Assembly: GCA_004762155.1 (NCBI GenBank)
Contig: SIHP01000012.1
Coordinates: forward strand, 1 to 64,000
Direction: 5' to 3'
DNA: 64,000 nt
From: Flavobacteriaceae bacterium
GTDB taxonomy: Bacteria; Bacteroidota; Bacteroidia; Flavobacteriales; Flavobacteriaceae
Part shown: positions 53,101 through 62,547 of the stretch, piece after piece
Numbering within the stretch: position 1 is the stretch's first letter
Layout of the letters: each line of letters opens with the position of its first letter
Program-made: the position numbers and the translations under genes
The notes under the pieces: model-generated
What the model was told of the DNA's origin: nothing
Seen by the model: only the letters and a program-made list of their open reading frames with translations
The model's database searches: none

Positions 53101-54543
53101 ATGAAAATTAAACAATTAAAATATATCGGATTATTAAGCTTATCTATAGCTTTTAATTCTTGTAACGACGTAGATATAAACTCTTTGCCTACTGATTTTG
53201 TATCAGCTGAAGAGAGTATCCAAGATTTAAATTCTGCAACTGCAGCTTCAAATGGTTTATATGATCTATTATACCGTAGAGATTATTATGGTAGAGAAAT
53301 GATTGTAACACCTGAAGTTGCCGCGGATAATATATTAGTTAGCCCAACCAATTCTGGTAGGTACCTTAGACAATACCAATATTCTATTTTACCTACAGAT
53401 GCAGCAGTTGAAGATACATGGGGGAATTTATATAAAAACATAAATTCTGCAAATTCTATTTTAGCTTTTAGTTCTTCAGTTTCTGATGCAACATCTGCTG
53501 AATTAAATGAAATAATGGGACACTCTTATGCTATTAGAGGTATGGCTCATTTTGATCTGGTTAGAACTTATGCATTCCCTTATACTACTACAGATGCTAG
53601 TATTGCTCCTGGTGCCGATGGTGCTGGTGGTCATTTAGGTGTTCCTTTGTTATTATCTTATGGTCAAGCTAGATTTGCAGTAAGAGAAACGGTAAACACT
53701 GTCTATAACCAAGTAATTAGTGATTTAGAAACTGCAATGAGCTTATTACCTGCTACTGCTTATGATACTAGATCTAAATTTAATAAAACTGCAGTTCAGG
53801 CATTATTATCAAGAGTTTACCTATACAAAGGTGATTATCCTAGCGCTTACACTGCTGCAAATAGTGTTATACAAGGTAACACTGTTAGTTTAGGAACGAA
53901 TGCTACTTACATGAGTAACTGGGATGGTGTAATGGAAGAAGATATTTTATTACAATTACCAGCATTCGCTGATGATAATAATGGATTTGATGCTTTAGCT
54001 TCTATTTATATAAATGAAGGAGATGCTGGAAATGGAGGTTATGGAGATTTATTACCTACTGCTGATGTTATTAGCTTGTACTCAGCTACAGATGTTAGAA
54101 GTAACTGGTTTAGAGTTGAAGATGGTCAAACTTACAACTTCAAATTTCCTTTGTCTTGGACAAATGCTATACCTTTAATAAGGTTATCTGAAGTATATTT
54201 AAACTTAGCAGAAGCTGCTGCAAATGGTGGTGGTAGTATTACTGAAGGTAGAAATGCTTTAAATGCAATCATTACAAGAGCAGATCCAAGTGCTAGTGAG
54301 TCAACTTCTTCTGGAGCTGCACTTTTAAGTGAAATAATGCTTGAAAGAAGAAAAGAATTAGCTTTTGAAGGACACAGATTATATGATTTAGTTAGATGGG
54401 AACAAACTATTGTAAGAACTGATGTTTCTTCACCTTCAACTATTTCTACAATTACATATCCAGATCATCGTTTAATATGGCCTCTTCCTCAAACGGAAAT
54501 AGACGCTAATGATAGTATTAATGAAAATAATGTTGGTTATTAA
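53101..54543 (+). CDS. SusD/RagB-like lipoprotein, second locus
   Basis: 480 residues with a lipoprotein signal (IAFNSC, Cys21). It is a classic SusD: AHFDLVRTYAFPY, a repeated helical core (KTAVQALLSRVYLYKGDYPSA) and the C-terminal block MLERRKELAFEGHRLYDLVRW with RLIWPLPQTEID. It should bind the substrate at the surface and hand it to the SusC upstream. Confidence 0.95.
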   Translation: MKIKQLKYIGLLSLSIAFNSCNDVDINSLPTDFVSAEESIQDLNSATAASNGLYDLLYRRDYYGREMIVTPEVAADNILVSPTNSGRYLRQYQYSILPTDAAVEDTWGNLYKNINSANSILAFSSSVSDATSAELNEIMGHSYAIRGMAHFDLVRTYAFPYTTTDASIAPGADGAGGHLGVPLLLSYGQARFAVRETVNTVYNQVISDLETAMSLLPATAYDTRSKFNKTAVQALLSRVYLYKGDYPSAYTAANSVIQGNTVSLGTNATYMSNWDGVMEEDILLQLPAFADDNNGFDALASIYINEGDAGNGGYGDLLPTADVISLYSATDVRSNWFRVEDGQTYNFKFPLSWTNAIPLIRLSEVYLNLAEAAANGGGSITEGRNALNAIITRADPSASESTSSGAALLSEIMLERRKELAFEGHRLYDLVRWEQTIVRTDVSSPSTISTITYPDHRLIWPLPQTEIDANDSINENNVGY

Positions 54544-54556
54544 AAACAAATTAAAG

Positions 54557-55429
54557 ATGAAAAAAATAATAAATAAAGTATCAATTTTATTACTTAGCAT
54601 GATGATACTATCATCTTGTAATGAAAATGATAATGATGTAAACATATACGACGGAGATGATTTCATCTCATTTGGAGCAAGTACTAGTGGTTCTTTACTT
54701 GAAAACGATACAAATTCATTTAAAATAACAGCTTACGCTTCAATGCCTGAGATTACAGAGGCTTTTACTGTTAGCGTTGCTTTAGAAAGTACAGATGCAA
54801 TTAGTGGTGTTGACTATGTAGTTGTTGATGGAAAAGACAGCTTTTCTTTTGGCCCTAATCAACATGAAGACACCATAGAGATAACAGCTGTAGACAACCT
54901 AAACCCTGAAACAGACAAAACCATAACTTTGTCTTTAACAAGTGCTTCTAATAGCACTAATATAGGTTTACCTGGTCCTGATGTTTTAGCTAAAGTTTTT
55001 ACATTAACATTAGTTGAAGATGATTGCCCATTTACAATTCAAGAATTAGGAGATGCTCTTTGGTCAGGAACTGATAGTTCTTCAGGTTCTGAAGGACCAA
55101 ATGCAAGTCAAATCACAACATCTTATGATGGTACGGACTTTACTTTTGAAGGTATTGGATATGGATGGATTACTAATACAGATTATTGGAATGAACCAGT
55201 TATAGATAGCCAAAAGGTAATTGCAAGCGTAGATGCTTTAACTGGAGATATAACTATTGACCTTCAATATATGTGTAGAACTACATATTTAGGTGTTGTT
55301 CAAGATGATTATTATGTACAAGGTAGTGGTAAATACATATCTTGTTCTGAAACAATGGAAATTAATTATGATATTATTCAAGGTGGTGGAATTCTTAGAA
55401 GTTTTACTGAAACAATATCAATACAATAA
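54557..55429 (+). CDS. surface lipoprotein with Calx-beta-like domain
   Basis: 290 residues from the ATG at 54557, which places the lipobox at Cys21 (MMILSSC). The longer frame from 54509 overlaps the end of the SusD gene. Residues about 30-155 look like a Calx-beta-type sandwich (FTVSVALESTDAISGVDYVVVDG, ITAVDNLNPETDKTITLSLT). The C-terminal half contains three cysteines and no family I can name. It lies 13 bases after SusD, so it is part of the operon and may be an extra surface glycan- or protein-binding subunit. Confidence 0.75.
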   Translation: MKKIINKVSILLLSMMILSSCNENDNDVNIYDGDDFISFGASTSGSLLENDTNSFKITAYASMPEITEAFTVSVALESTDAISGVDYVVVDGKDSFSFGPNQHEDTIEITAVDNLNPETDKTITLSLTSASNSTNIGLPGPDVLAKVFTLTLVEDDCPFTIQELGDALWSGTDSSSGSEGPNASQITTSYDGTDFTFEGIGYGWITNTDYWNEPVIDSQKVIASVDALTGDITIDLQYMCRTTYLGVVQDDYYVQGSGKYISCSETMEINYDIIQGGGILRSFTETISIQ

Positions 55430-55442
55430 ATTTTAATATAAT

Positions 55443-56897
55443 ATGAAAAATATTTTAAAAAAAATAGGTTTATTAACTCTTGTTACTTGTTTTACGTTCG
55501 TATCATGTGACAATGAAGAAGATGTAAATTACACGCCTAAAGATTATGCAACTGATGTTTCATCTTTATCAATTTCTTTTGATAATTTAACTGAAACAAG
55601 TTTTGATATAGTTGTGAGTTCTGATGAAACTGGAAATGCTTATTATGCTGTTACACCAGTTGGAGCTACAACTACGGTATCAGCATTATTAAACGAAGCT
55701 ACATCTGGAGCATTAGCTAGTGACTATCTTCCTGTAAATGGTGGTAGTTCTTCTTCTGTTACTTTTAGTGCTATTGATACTTACAGAGAGTTTGATGTAC
55801 ATGCAGTAATGACTAATACTGATGGTTATAATAGTGATGTTGTTGTAACTGAAACAATTTCTATACTAGTTAATGACATTACAACTCCTTCAATATTAGA
55901 AACATCTCCTGCTCATGAGACTGGAGGTGCTGAATATGAAGGACAGTCTGTTACTTTTTCTTTTAGTGAAGCTGTAAAATTGATAGACGGAGCTGCTTTT
56001 AATATAACTATTTATGAAGGAGGAGTTGGTCCAGTTGATCAGTTTACAGTTGTTGATCCTGAATTTGAACTTGGAGGTACTATTACAGGTGATTATGCTA
56101 CTGAAATAACAATAAGTGGATGGGATGGTTTACCTGGTTATTTTACCATTGTGGACTTTGCTGATGGTGCTTTTGTTGATCAAGCAGCTCTAGAAGTTCC
56201 TGGTTATTTTGGATTTGATTACTACTTCTTAGCAAGAGATAGAACTACAGACGAAATAGCTGATTTATTAGTTGGTGATTGGACATATGAAATTATAAAT
56301 AGCGCTTTTAATTCTAGTGTTGTACCTGTTACTACAGGTACTTGGAGTGTAACTAAAGGAACAGATCCTGGAACTATAATACTATCAAACCAAGTAGATC
56401 ATGATTTGAATACTTTTGTTGTTTCTGATGATAGTGCTACTCAAGAATTCCAAGTTACTGTTGGAGAAGCTGGTACAATTGGTGCTAATGGTGGTTATTT
56501 GATCCTTGAACCAGTTCAGTCAGGTATAAGCATTGATCTATGGGGTGATGCTACTTTACCATATTGGACTCCATACTACCAAAACTTAATAACTCCTTAT
56601 ACTAGTGGTTTAGCTGGTTTTTATGATTTAGATGCTCAACAAATGGAGCTTAGGCTAGATTATGGTAGCGTAGGTGGTTCTGCTGCTACAAACTATTATT
56701 TTGGTGATATTCAATATTATTATGATTATGTTCCTGGAACAGGAGCTCTAGGTAAATCTGCAACTAAAGAGGTATTAAAACCTGCAAACTTAACGGGCGT
56801 TCTTGGAACAACTGCTAGTAAACAAGTATTTACTAAAGAATATTTATCTAAATTACCTTCAAAGAAAAAAGGAAATTTAAACACAGTATTAAACTAA
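55443..56897 (+). CDS. surface lipoprotein with Ig-like domains
   Basis: 484 residues, lipobox TFVSC with Cys22. Residues about 40-145 resemble an Ig/fibronectin-like fold. A second sandwich with PSILETSPAHETGGAEYEGQ follows, the start typical of Big_5-like domains. The C-terminal half is low in charge and aromatic-rich and ends in a lysine-rich tail. It is the last gene of the locus, 13 bases after the preceding lipoprotein. No enzymatic motif is seen. Confidence 0.75.
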   Translation: MKNILKKIGLLTLVTCFTFVSCDNEEDVNYTPKDYATDVSSLSISFDNLTETSFDIVVSSDETGNAYYAVTPVGATTTVSALLNEATSGALASDYLPVNGGSSSSVTFSAIDTYREFDVHAVMTNTDGYNSDVVVTETISILVNDITTPSILETSPAHETGGAEYEGQSVTFSFSEAVKLIDGAAFNITIYEGGVGPVDQFTVVDPEFELGGTITGDYATEITISGWDGLPGYFTIVDFADGAFVDQAALEVPGYFGFDYYFLARDRTTDEIADLLVGDWTYEIINSAFNSSVVPVTTGTWSVTKGTDPGTIILSNQVDHDLNTFVVSDDSATQEFQVTVGEAGTIGANGGYLILEPVQSGISIDLWGDATLPYWTPYYQNLITPYTSGLAGFYDLDAQQMELRLDYGSVGGSAATNYYFGDIQYYYDYVPGTGALGKSATKEVLKPANLTGVLGTTASKQVFTKEYLSKLPSKKKGNLNTVLN

Positions 56898-56937
56898 AAC
56901 TATTTAGCTTAAACTGAATTGTTTTTACAATTATATT

Positions 56938-56962
56938 AAAACCACCTCTAACGAGGTGGTTT
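56938..56962 (+). terminator. terminator of the second SusCD locus
   Basis: AAACCACCTC pairs with GAGGTGGTTT around four bases and continues into a T run. Confidence 0.9.
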
Positions 56963-56981
56963 TTTTGTAACATAAAATACC

Positions 56982-56989
56982 TACATTTG
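56982..56989 (+). promoter_or_regulatory. -7 box four bases upstream of rlmB
   Basis: TACATTTG fits the -7 consensus exactly and lies only four bases before the ATG, so transcription would start at or near the start codon. A TTG at the normal distance is missing (the nearest gives a 14-base spacer), so the call is not firm. Confidence 0.45.
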
Positions 56990-56993
56990 CAGC

Positions 56994-57731
56994 ATGGAAC
57001 AAAACACAACTATTTTTGGAATAAGAGCCATTATAGAGGCTATTGAGAGCGGCTCATCAATTAATAAAGTATACTTACAAAAAGGACTTAGAGGAGATTT
57101 GTTTTTTGAATTAGAGAAAATAATCAAAAAAAATAAAATTTCTACAAGTTTAGTTCCTGTAGAGAAGCTTGAAAGATTATCAAAACACAATAATCATCAA
57201 GGTGCAGTTGCTAGAATATCACCAGTTGAATTCAGAGATTTAGAAACATTAATAGATAGCACATTGGAATCTGGTAAAAAACCTTTGTTTTTATTATTAG
57301 ACCAATTATCTGATGTTCGTAATTTTGGGGCTATAATTAGAACTGCTGAATGTACAGGTGTAAATGGTATTATAATTCAAAAAAATGGTAGCGCACCTGT
57401 AAATGCGGATACTATTAAAACTTCTGCTGGTGCTGCGTTTAAAGTTCCTATTTGTAAAGTAGACCATATTAAAGATGCTATTTTTCATTTAAAATCTGTA
57501 GATATTAAATTAGTTGCAGCTACAGAAAAAACAGAAGACTCTGTTTATGATGTTGATTTTAATCAACCTATTGCAATTGTTATGGGAGCTGAAGACAAAG
57601 GGGTTAGTAACTCTGTATTAAAACTTGCAGATTATAAAGCAAAACTTCCTTTATTAGGAGAAATTAGTTCTTTAAATGTATCTGTAGCTTGTGGTGCATT
57701 TTTATATGAAACAGTAAGGCAACGCCTATAA
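56994..57731 (+). CDS. rlmB: 23S rRNA 2'-O-methyltransferase RlmB
   Basis: 245 residues of the SpoU/TrmH family: an N-terminal substrate-binding domain, then the knotted methyltransferase domain with motif 1 (LLDQLSDVRNFGAIIRTAEC), motif 2 (IAIVMGAEDKGVS) and motif 3 (SLNVSVACGAFLYE). It probably methylates G2251 of 23S rRNA (E. coli numbering). It sits alone between terminators. Confidence 0.9.
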   Translation: MEQNTTIFGIRAIIEAIESGSSINKVYLQKGLRGDLFFELEKIIKKNKISTSLVPVEKLERLSKHNNHQGAVARISPVEFRDLETLIDSTLESGKKPLFLLLDQLSDVRNFGAIIRTAECTGVNGIIIQKNGSAPVNADTIKTSAGAAFKVPICKVDHIKDAIFHLKSVDIKLVAATEKTEDSVYDVDFNQPIAIVMGAEDKGVSNSVLKLADYKAKLPLLGEISSLNVSVACGAFLYETVRQRL

Positions 57732-57756
57732 ATAAGTAAATTACTATAAGATTTCT

Positions 57757-57797
57757 AAAAGGATAAATATGATTTAATGATGTTTATCCTTTTTTAT
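57757..57797 (+). terminator. terminator after rlmB
   Basis: AAAAGGATAAATAT pairs with ATGTTTATCCTTTT with a 10-base loop and a T run. Confidence 0.75.
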
Positions 57798-57893
57798 TTT
57801 AACACTTAATTATCTTTAGATAAAGGTAAAATACATCTCATTTTTGTAACTTTAACAATAGATCAAAAAATATTAACTACTAAAAAGTAAAAA

Positions 57894-58532
57894 ATGAGCG
57901 TTATTAGATTAGGTGATGAAGCACCAAACTTTACAGCACAAACTTCAGAAGGTGAAATAAACTTCCATAATTGGTTAGGAAATAGTTGGGGGATTTTATT
58001 TTCTCATCCTGCCGATTATACTCCTGTTTGTACAACGGAATTAGGTACAGTATCTAAATATCAAAATGAATTTGAAAAAAGAAATGTTAAAACAATTGCT
58101 TTAAGTGTTGACGGTATAGCATCTCATAAAGGTTGGATAAAGGATATTAATGAAACCCAAAACACTGATGTTGAATTCCCTATTATTGCAGACGAGGATA
58201 AGAAAGTATCAAATTTATATGATATGATTCATCCAAATGCTGATAATAATTTAACTGTTAGATCTGTTTTCATTATAGATCCAAGTAAAAAAGTAAAATT
58301 AATTATTGTGTATCCAGCATCTACAGGTAGAAATTTTGATGAGCTTTTAAGAGTAATTGATTCTTTACAATTAACTGCTTATCATAAAGTTGCAACTCCT
58401 GCTAACTGGAAAAATGGTGATGATTGTGTTATTTCACCTGCAGTAAGTAATGAACAGATACCTGAATTGTTTCCCAAAGGACATAAAGAGGTAAAACCTT
58501 ATTTAAGATTAACTCCTCAACCTAACTTATAA
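57894..58532 (+). CDS. 1-Cys-type peroxiredoxin (Prx6 group)
   Basis: 212 residues. The peroxidatic cysteine is C46 in DYTPVCTTELG, with the supporting Thr and a late Arg in TVRSVFIIDP. The long C-terminal extension (PANWKNGDDCVI, then LTPQ) marks the Prx6 group. It reduces hydrogen peroxide and organic peroxides. Confidence 0.93.
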   Translation: MSVIRLGDEAPNFTAQTSEGEINFHNWLGNSWGILFSHPADYTPVCTTELGTVSKYQNEFEKRNVKTIALSVDGIASHKGWIKDINETQNTDVEFPIIADEDKKVSNLYDMIHPNADNNLTVRSVFIIDPSKKVKLIIVYPASTGRNFDELLRVIDSLQLTAYHKVATPANWKNGDDCVISPAVSNEQIPELFPKGHKEVKPYLRLTPQPNL

Positions 58533-58537
58533 AATAA

Positions 58538-58571
58538 AAAAAAGGACATTTTTAAATAAATGTCCTTTTTT
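58538..58571. terminator. bidirectional terminator
   Basis: AAAAAGGACATTT pairs with AAATGTCCTTTTT, with T runs on both strands. It separates the peroxiredoxin gene from the convergent rhomboid gene. Confidence 0.88.
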
Positions 58572-59310
58572 ATTCTTCTTCTGACAAAGTATAAATATAA
58601 TTAACTTCTATACCGTTTATAGTATAAACGTCATCGTTATTTTCTATTTCGGATTCTTGTTCTAATACAGGTGGTACATAATTTCCTTCATCATCAAACA
58701 TATCATCAAACGCTGTTTTTGAAAATTGATACTTTTCTTTTACGATACCTTTATTCTTATAAATAAAAGCTAGCAAAATTCCTGTAAGAAATCCAGATAA
58801 GTGACCTTCCCATGACATTCCTTCTTTTATTGGAAAAACATACCAAATCATACTTCCGTATAGAAAAATAGTAATTAACGACATAGCAACTAATCGATAA
58901 TGCTTTTTTAAAATCCCACTAAAAAAAACAAAACTAAAAAGTAAATACACAATTCCGCTTGCGCCAATATGAAAAGATTCTCTTGCAATTATCCATGTAA
59001 GAACTCCAGTAAATAAACCACCTAATAGCAATACTTTAATTGCTACTTCTTTATAAAAATAAAAAAGACTTGAACAGAGCACAAATAAAGGCATTGAATT
59101 ATTAAACAGATGACTTGCGTCTCCATGAATAAAAGGTGATGTAAAAACACCTTTAAGACCACTAAAACTTCTCGGATTGATTCCGTGTTTATTAAAATTC
59201 CAATTAAACTTAATTTCTAACCAGTATACAAACCAAATTAAAAAAACAAACAAAAAAGGAATTCCAAAAACAGACTTTGAAAATATAAATTCGTTATCAT
59301 TTTTCATCAA
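58570..59310 (-). CDS. rhomboid-family intramembrane serine protease
   Basis: 246 residues with about six membrane segments. The catalytic serine is S118 (GASG), with the histidine H170 (WEGHLSGF) in a later helix and H67-N70 (ASHLFNN) stabilising the oxyanion. A hydrophilic C-terminal tail follows. It cleaves membrane-embedded substrates, as yet unknown. A TATTTTTG box lies 12 bases upstream of the start. Confidence 0.92.
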   Translation of the reverse strand: MMKNDNEFIFSKSVFGIPFLFVFLIWFVYWLEIKFNWNFNKHGINPRSFSGLKGVFTSPFIHGDASHLFNNSMPLFVLCSSLFYFYKEVAIKVLLLGGLFTGVLTWIIARESFHIGASGIVYLLFSFVFFSGILKKHYRLVAMSLITIFLYGSMIWYVFPIKEGMSWEGHLSGFLTGILLAFIYKNKGIVKEKYQFSKTAFDDMFDDEGNYVPPVLEQESEIENNDDVYTINGIEVNYIYTLSEEE

Positions 59311-59383
59311 AATAAAAATAACAAAAATACATCCAAATTAAAATAACAGAACTTCTGTCAGAAATCTTTGCTATTTTTACAAA

Positions 59384-60655
59384 ATGAACGCACCTTTGGC
59401 AGAAAGAATACGACCAAAATCGTTAAACGATTATATTAGTCAACAACATTTGGTTGGAGATAACGGAATTTTAACCAATCATATCAAACAAGGAATTATT
59501 CCTTCTTTAATATTATGGGGGCCTCCAGGTATTGGAAAAACAACCTTAGCCAATATTATTGCAGAAGAATCTAAACGACCATTTTATACTTTAAGCGCAA
59601 TAAGTTCTGGTGTTAAAGATGTAAGAGAAGTTATTGAAAAAGCTAAAAAAAGTGGTGGTCTTTTTACGCAAAAAAATCCAATTTTATTTATTGATGAAAT
59701 TCATCGCTTTAGCAAATCTCAACAAGATTCTTTATTAGGTGCGGTAGAAAAAGGTTGGGTTACTTTAATTGGAGCCACAACAGAAAATCCTAGTTTTGAA
59801 GTTATTCCTGCCCTACTCTCTCGTTGTCAAGTATACATTTTAAATTCTTTTGATAAAACAGATCTAGTTGCCTTATTACATAGAGCAATGGAAAAAGATG
59901 AATTTTTAGCAGCAAAAAAAATAGAATTAAAAGAAACAGATGCGTTATTACAAGTATCGGGTGGTGACGCCCGAAAACTTTTAAATATTTTTGAATTACT
60001 AGTGGCTTCAGAAGAAAAAGTAACGGTAACTAATGAATTAGTACTTGCTAAAATTCAGAAAAATACGGTTAGATATGATAAAACAGGCGAGCAACATTAT
60101 GATATTATTTCTGCATTTATAAAATCAATACGAGGTAGCGATCCAAATGGAGCTGTATATTGGTTGGCAAGAATGATTGAAGGTGGTGAAGATGTAAAAT
60201 TTATTGCACGTAGAATGCTTATTGCTGCTTCTGAAGATATTGGAAATGCAAATCCAACTGCATTAATTTTAGCTAACAATACATTTCAAGCAGTTTCTGT
60301 AATTGGTCATCCAGAATCTCGAATTATTTTAAGTCAGTGTGCAGTGTACTTAGCCAATTCCGCCAAGAGTAATGCTTCTTATGCAGCTATTGGTGAAGCA
60401 CAAAATTTAGTTAGAAATACAGGAGATTTATCTGTGCCTTTGCATTTAAGAAATGCTCCTACCAAACTAATGAAAGATTTAGATTATGGTAAGAACTATA
60501 AATACGCTCACAATTACACTAATAATTTCGTTAATGAAGAATTCTTACCTGATGAAATAAAAGGTGTAAAGCTTTATGAACCTGGAAATAATGCTCGCGA
60601 AAATAGTTTTAGAGAATTTTTAAAACAACGTTGGAGAGATAAATATGGATATTAA
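59384..60655 (+). CDS. rarA: replication-associated recombination protein RarA (MgsA)
   Basis: 423 residues. Walker A is GPPGIGKT at 46-53, Walker B is LFIDEIHRF near 98-105, with sensor 1 GATTENPSF and a C-terminal tetramerisation domain (MLIAASEDIGNANPTAL). It works at stalled or broken replication forks together with SSB and RecA. Confidence 0.95.
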   Translation: MNAPLAERIRPKSLNDYISQQHLVGDNGILTNHIKQGIIPSLILWGPPGIGKTTLANIIAEESKRPFYTLSAISSGVKDVREVIEKAKKSGGLFTQKNPILFIDEIHRFSKSQQDSLLGAVEKGWVTLIGATTENPSFEVIPALLSRCQVYILNSFDKTDLVALLHRAMEKDEFLAAKKIELKETDALLQVSGGDARKLLNIFELLVASEEKVTVTNELVLAKIQKNTVRYDKTGEQHYDIISAFIKSIRGSDPNGAVYWLARMIEGGEDVKFIARRMLIAASEDIGNANPTALILANNTFQAVSVIGHPESRIILSQCAVYLANSAKSNASYAAIGEAQNLVRNTGDLSVPLHLRNAPTKLMKDLDYGKNYKYAHNYTNNFVNEEFLPDEIKGVKLYEPGNNARENSFREFLKQRWRDKYGY

Positions 60656-60669
60656 TTCATAAAAACTGA

Positions 60670-61131
60670 ATGAAAATGAAATTTAGAAAAGCGACAAAAG
60701 AGGATATTGCAATAATTGTGGAAATGATTTCTGATGATGAACTAGGTAAAACCAGAGAAAATTTCCAAACACCATTACCTCAGGAATACCTTAGCGCTTT
60801 TGAAAAAATAAATACTGATCCCAATCAAGAATTAATTGTTGTTGAAAATGACAATTCAGAAGTTATTGGAACACTGCAGTTGTCCTTTATTCAATACCTT
60901 ACCTATCAAGGTGGAATAAGAGCACAAATAGAAGCTGTAAGAATTAGAAAAGATAAAAGAGGACTTGGAATTGGTAAAAAAATGTTTGAATGGGCTATTA
61001 AAAAGTCAAAAGAACGAAATGCACATCTACTCCAACTTACAAGTGATAAAAAAAGACCAAAGGCAATTAAATTCTATGAAAGCATGGGATTTAAAGCTAC
61101 TCACGAAGGCATGAAAATTCACTTTAAATAA
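60670..61131 (+). CDS. GNAT-family N-acetyltransferase
   Basis: 153 residues. The acetyl-CoA loop is IRKDKRGLGIGKKMFEWA; beta-5/alpha-4 is LTSDKKRPKAIKFYESMGF. It follows rarA by 14 bases and is likely co-transcribed. The substrate is unknown. The start is the first ATG (MKMKFRKA). Confidence 0.88.
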   Translation: MKMKFRKATKEDIAIIVEMISDDELGKTRENFQTPLPQEYLSAFEKINTDPNQELIVVENDNSEVIGTLQLSFIQYLTYQGGIRAQIEAVRIRKDKRGLGIGKKMFEWAIKKSKERNAHLLQLTSDKKRPKAIKFYESMGFKATHEGMKIHFK

Positions 61132-61302
61132 AAAAACTGATTATTTACTTAACCTTACAAAACCCAAATAATAAGATCTAAATCAATAGATATTTTTTTA
61201 TTTATTGAAATTTTCAAGTTTTATAACTTTCATTTTGAACCTTTACCTATTTATAACCTTACCATTCTTAAAACTTTGTAACTTAGCCACTATTTTTTAG
61301 TT

Positions 61303-62547
61303 ATGACAAACATTAAACATTTTTTTTATAATCATTTAGTTTCAATTGGAGTTCATGAAACTTATGCTGAGTATTTAAATATGACTGTACTAGTTATAGC
61401 ATTAATACTGCTTTTATTATTTGTAGATTATATTGTAAGAAAAACAATTAGAATTATTTCTCATAAAATTTCTAAAAGCTCTAAAACTAGGTTTGATGAT
61501 TTATTAATAGCTAATAAAGCTCCAAGAAATATTGCACATATAATACCTTTAATTCTTGCTTTAGAATTAACTCCTATGGTATTTTCTGATTTTTTATACG
61601 CAGAGAACATTATAGAAAAGGGGCTAAAAGTTTTTGGTATTGTTTTAACTTTATGGATAGTAAGAAGTTTACTAAACACCTTAAAAGATTTCTTTAAAAC
61701 TTTACCTCGCTTAAAAGACAAACCTGTAGATAGTTATATACAAGTTTTTATGATTTTTGCTTGGATCGCTGGTTTGGTTCTTGTTTTTGCTATTATTACT
61801 GACACTCCTATTTGGAAGTTTTTTACAGCTTTAGGTGCTGCATCTGCTGTAATTTTATTGATCTTTAAAGATACTATTATGGGCTTTGTTGCCAGCATTC
61901 AAGTATCTATTAATGATATGGTACGAATTGGCGATTGGATTACATTTGAAAATTATGGTGCAGATGGAGATGTTATAGAAATTAATTTAGCAACGGTAAA
62001 AGTCCAAAATTTTGACAAAACAATTACTACAATTCCTACGTACGCTTTAATTTCTGATTCTTTTAAAAACTGGAGAGGAATGGTTAATTCTGATGGTAGA
62101 CGTATAAAAAGAGCGCTACACATTAAACTTGAAAGTGTACATTACCTTAATGAAAATCAAATTAATGAGCTTAAAAAAATTGATTTAATTAGAGATTATC
62201 TTGAAATTCGTCATCAAAAAATAGACAAACACAATACAGAAAAAAATATCAATAAAGAAATTGCAATCAACGGTAGAAACCTAACAAACCTTGGTGTTTT
62301 CAGAAAATATATAGAAACCTATGTTGCAAATCATTCCGCTATTAATCAAGATATGATGATTATGGCAAGACAATTAGCTCCAACAACTCAAGGAATTCCT
62401 ATTGAAATTTACGCTTTTAGTAGTGATAAAAGATGGCAAAATTACGAGTATATAATGGCCGATATTTTCGACCATCTTATTGCTGCTGTTCCTTATTTTG
62501 ATATTGAATTATTTGAATTACCGAACAGTACTAGTTTTAAAAATTAA
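61303..62547 (+). CDS. MscS-type mechanosensitive channel
   Basis: 414 residues with several membrane segments in the first 180. The pore helix is glycine/alanine-rich (FTALGAASAVILLIFKDTIMGFVASIQ), followed by the MscS beta domain (VRIGDWITFENYGADGDVIEINL, then TTIPTYALISDSFKNW). It protects the cell from osmotic down-shock. The last four bases overlap the convergent gene. Confidence 0.92.
   Translation: MTNIKHFFYNHLVSIGVHETYAEYLNMTVLVIALILLLLFVDYIVRKTIRIISHKISKSSKTRFDDLLIANKAPRNIAHIIPLILALELTPMVFSDFLYAENIIEKGLKVFGIVLTLWIVRSLLNTLKDFFKTLPRLKDKPVDSYIQVFMIFAWIAGLVLVFAIITDTPIWKFFTALGAASAVILLIFKDTIMGFVASIQVSINDMVRIGDWITFENYGADGDVIEINLATVKVQNFDKTITTIPTYALISDSFKNWRGMVNSDGRRIKRALHIKLESVHYLNENQINELKKIDLIRDYLEIRHQKIDKHNTEKNINKEIAINGRNLTNLGVFRKYIETYVANHSAINQDMMIMARQLAPTTQGIPIEIYAFSSDKRWQNYEYIMADIFDHLIAAVPYFDIELFELPNSTSFKN

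Noticed and set aside
44242..56897. Classical polysaccharide utilisation locus with CAZymes
   Set aside because: Two SusC/SusD pairs are present, but no hydrolase, lyase, sulfatase or SusR/HTCS regulator is encoded near them.
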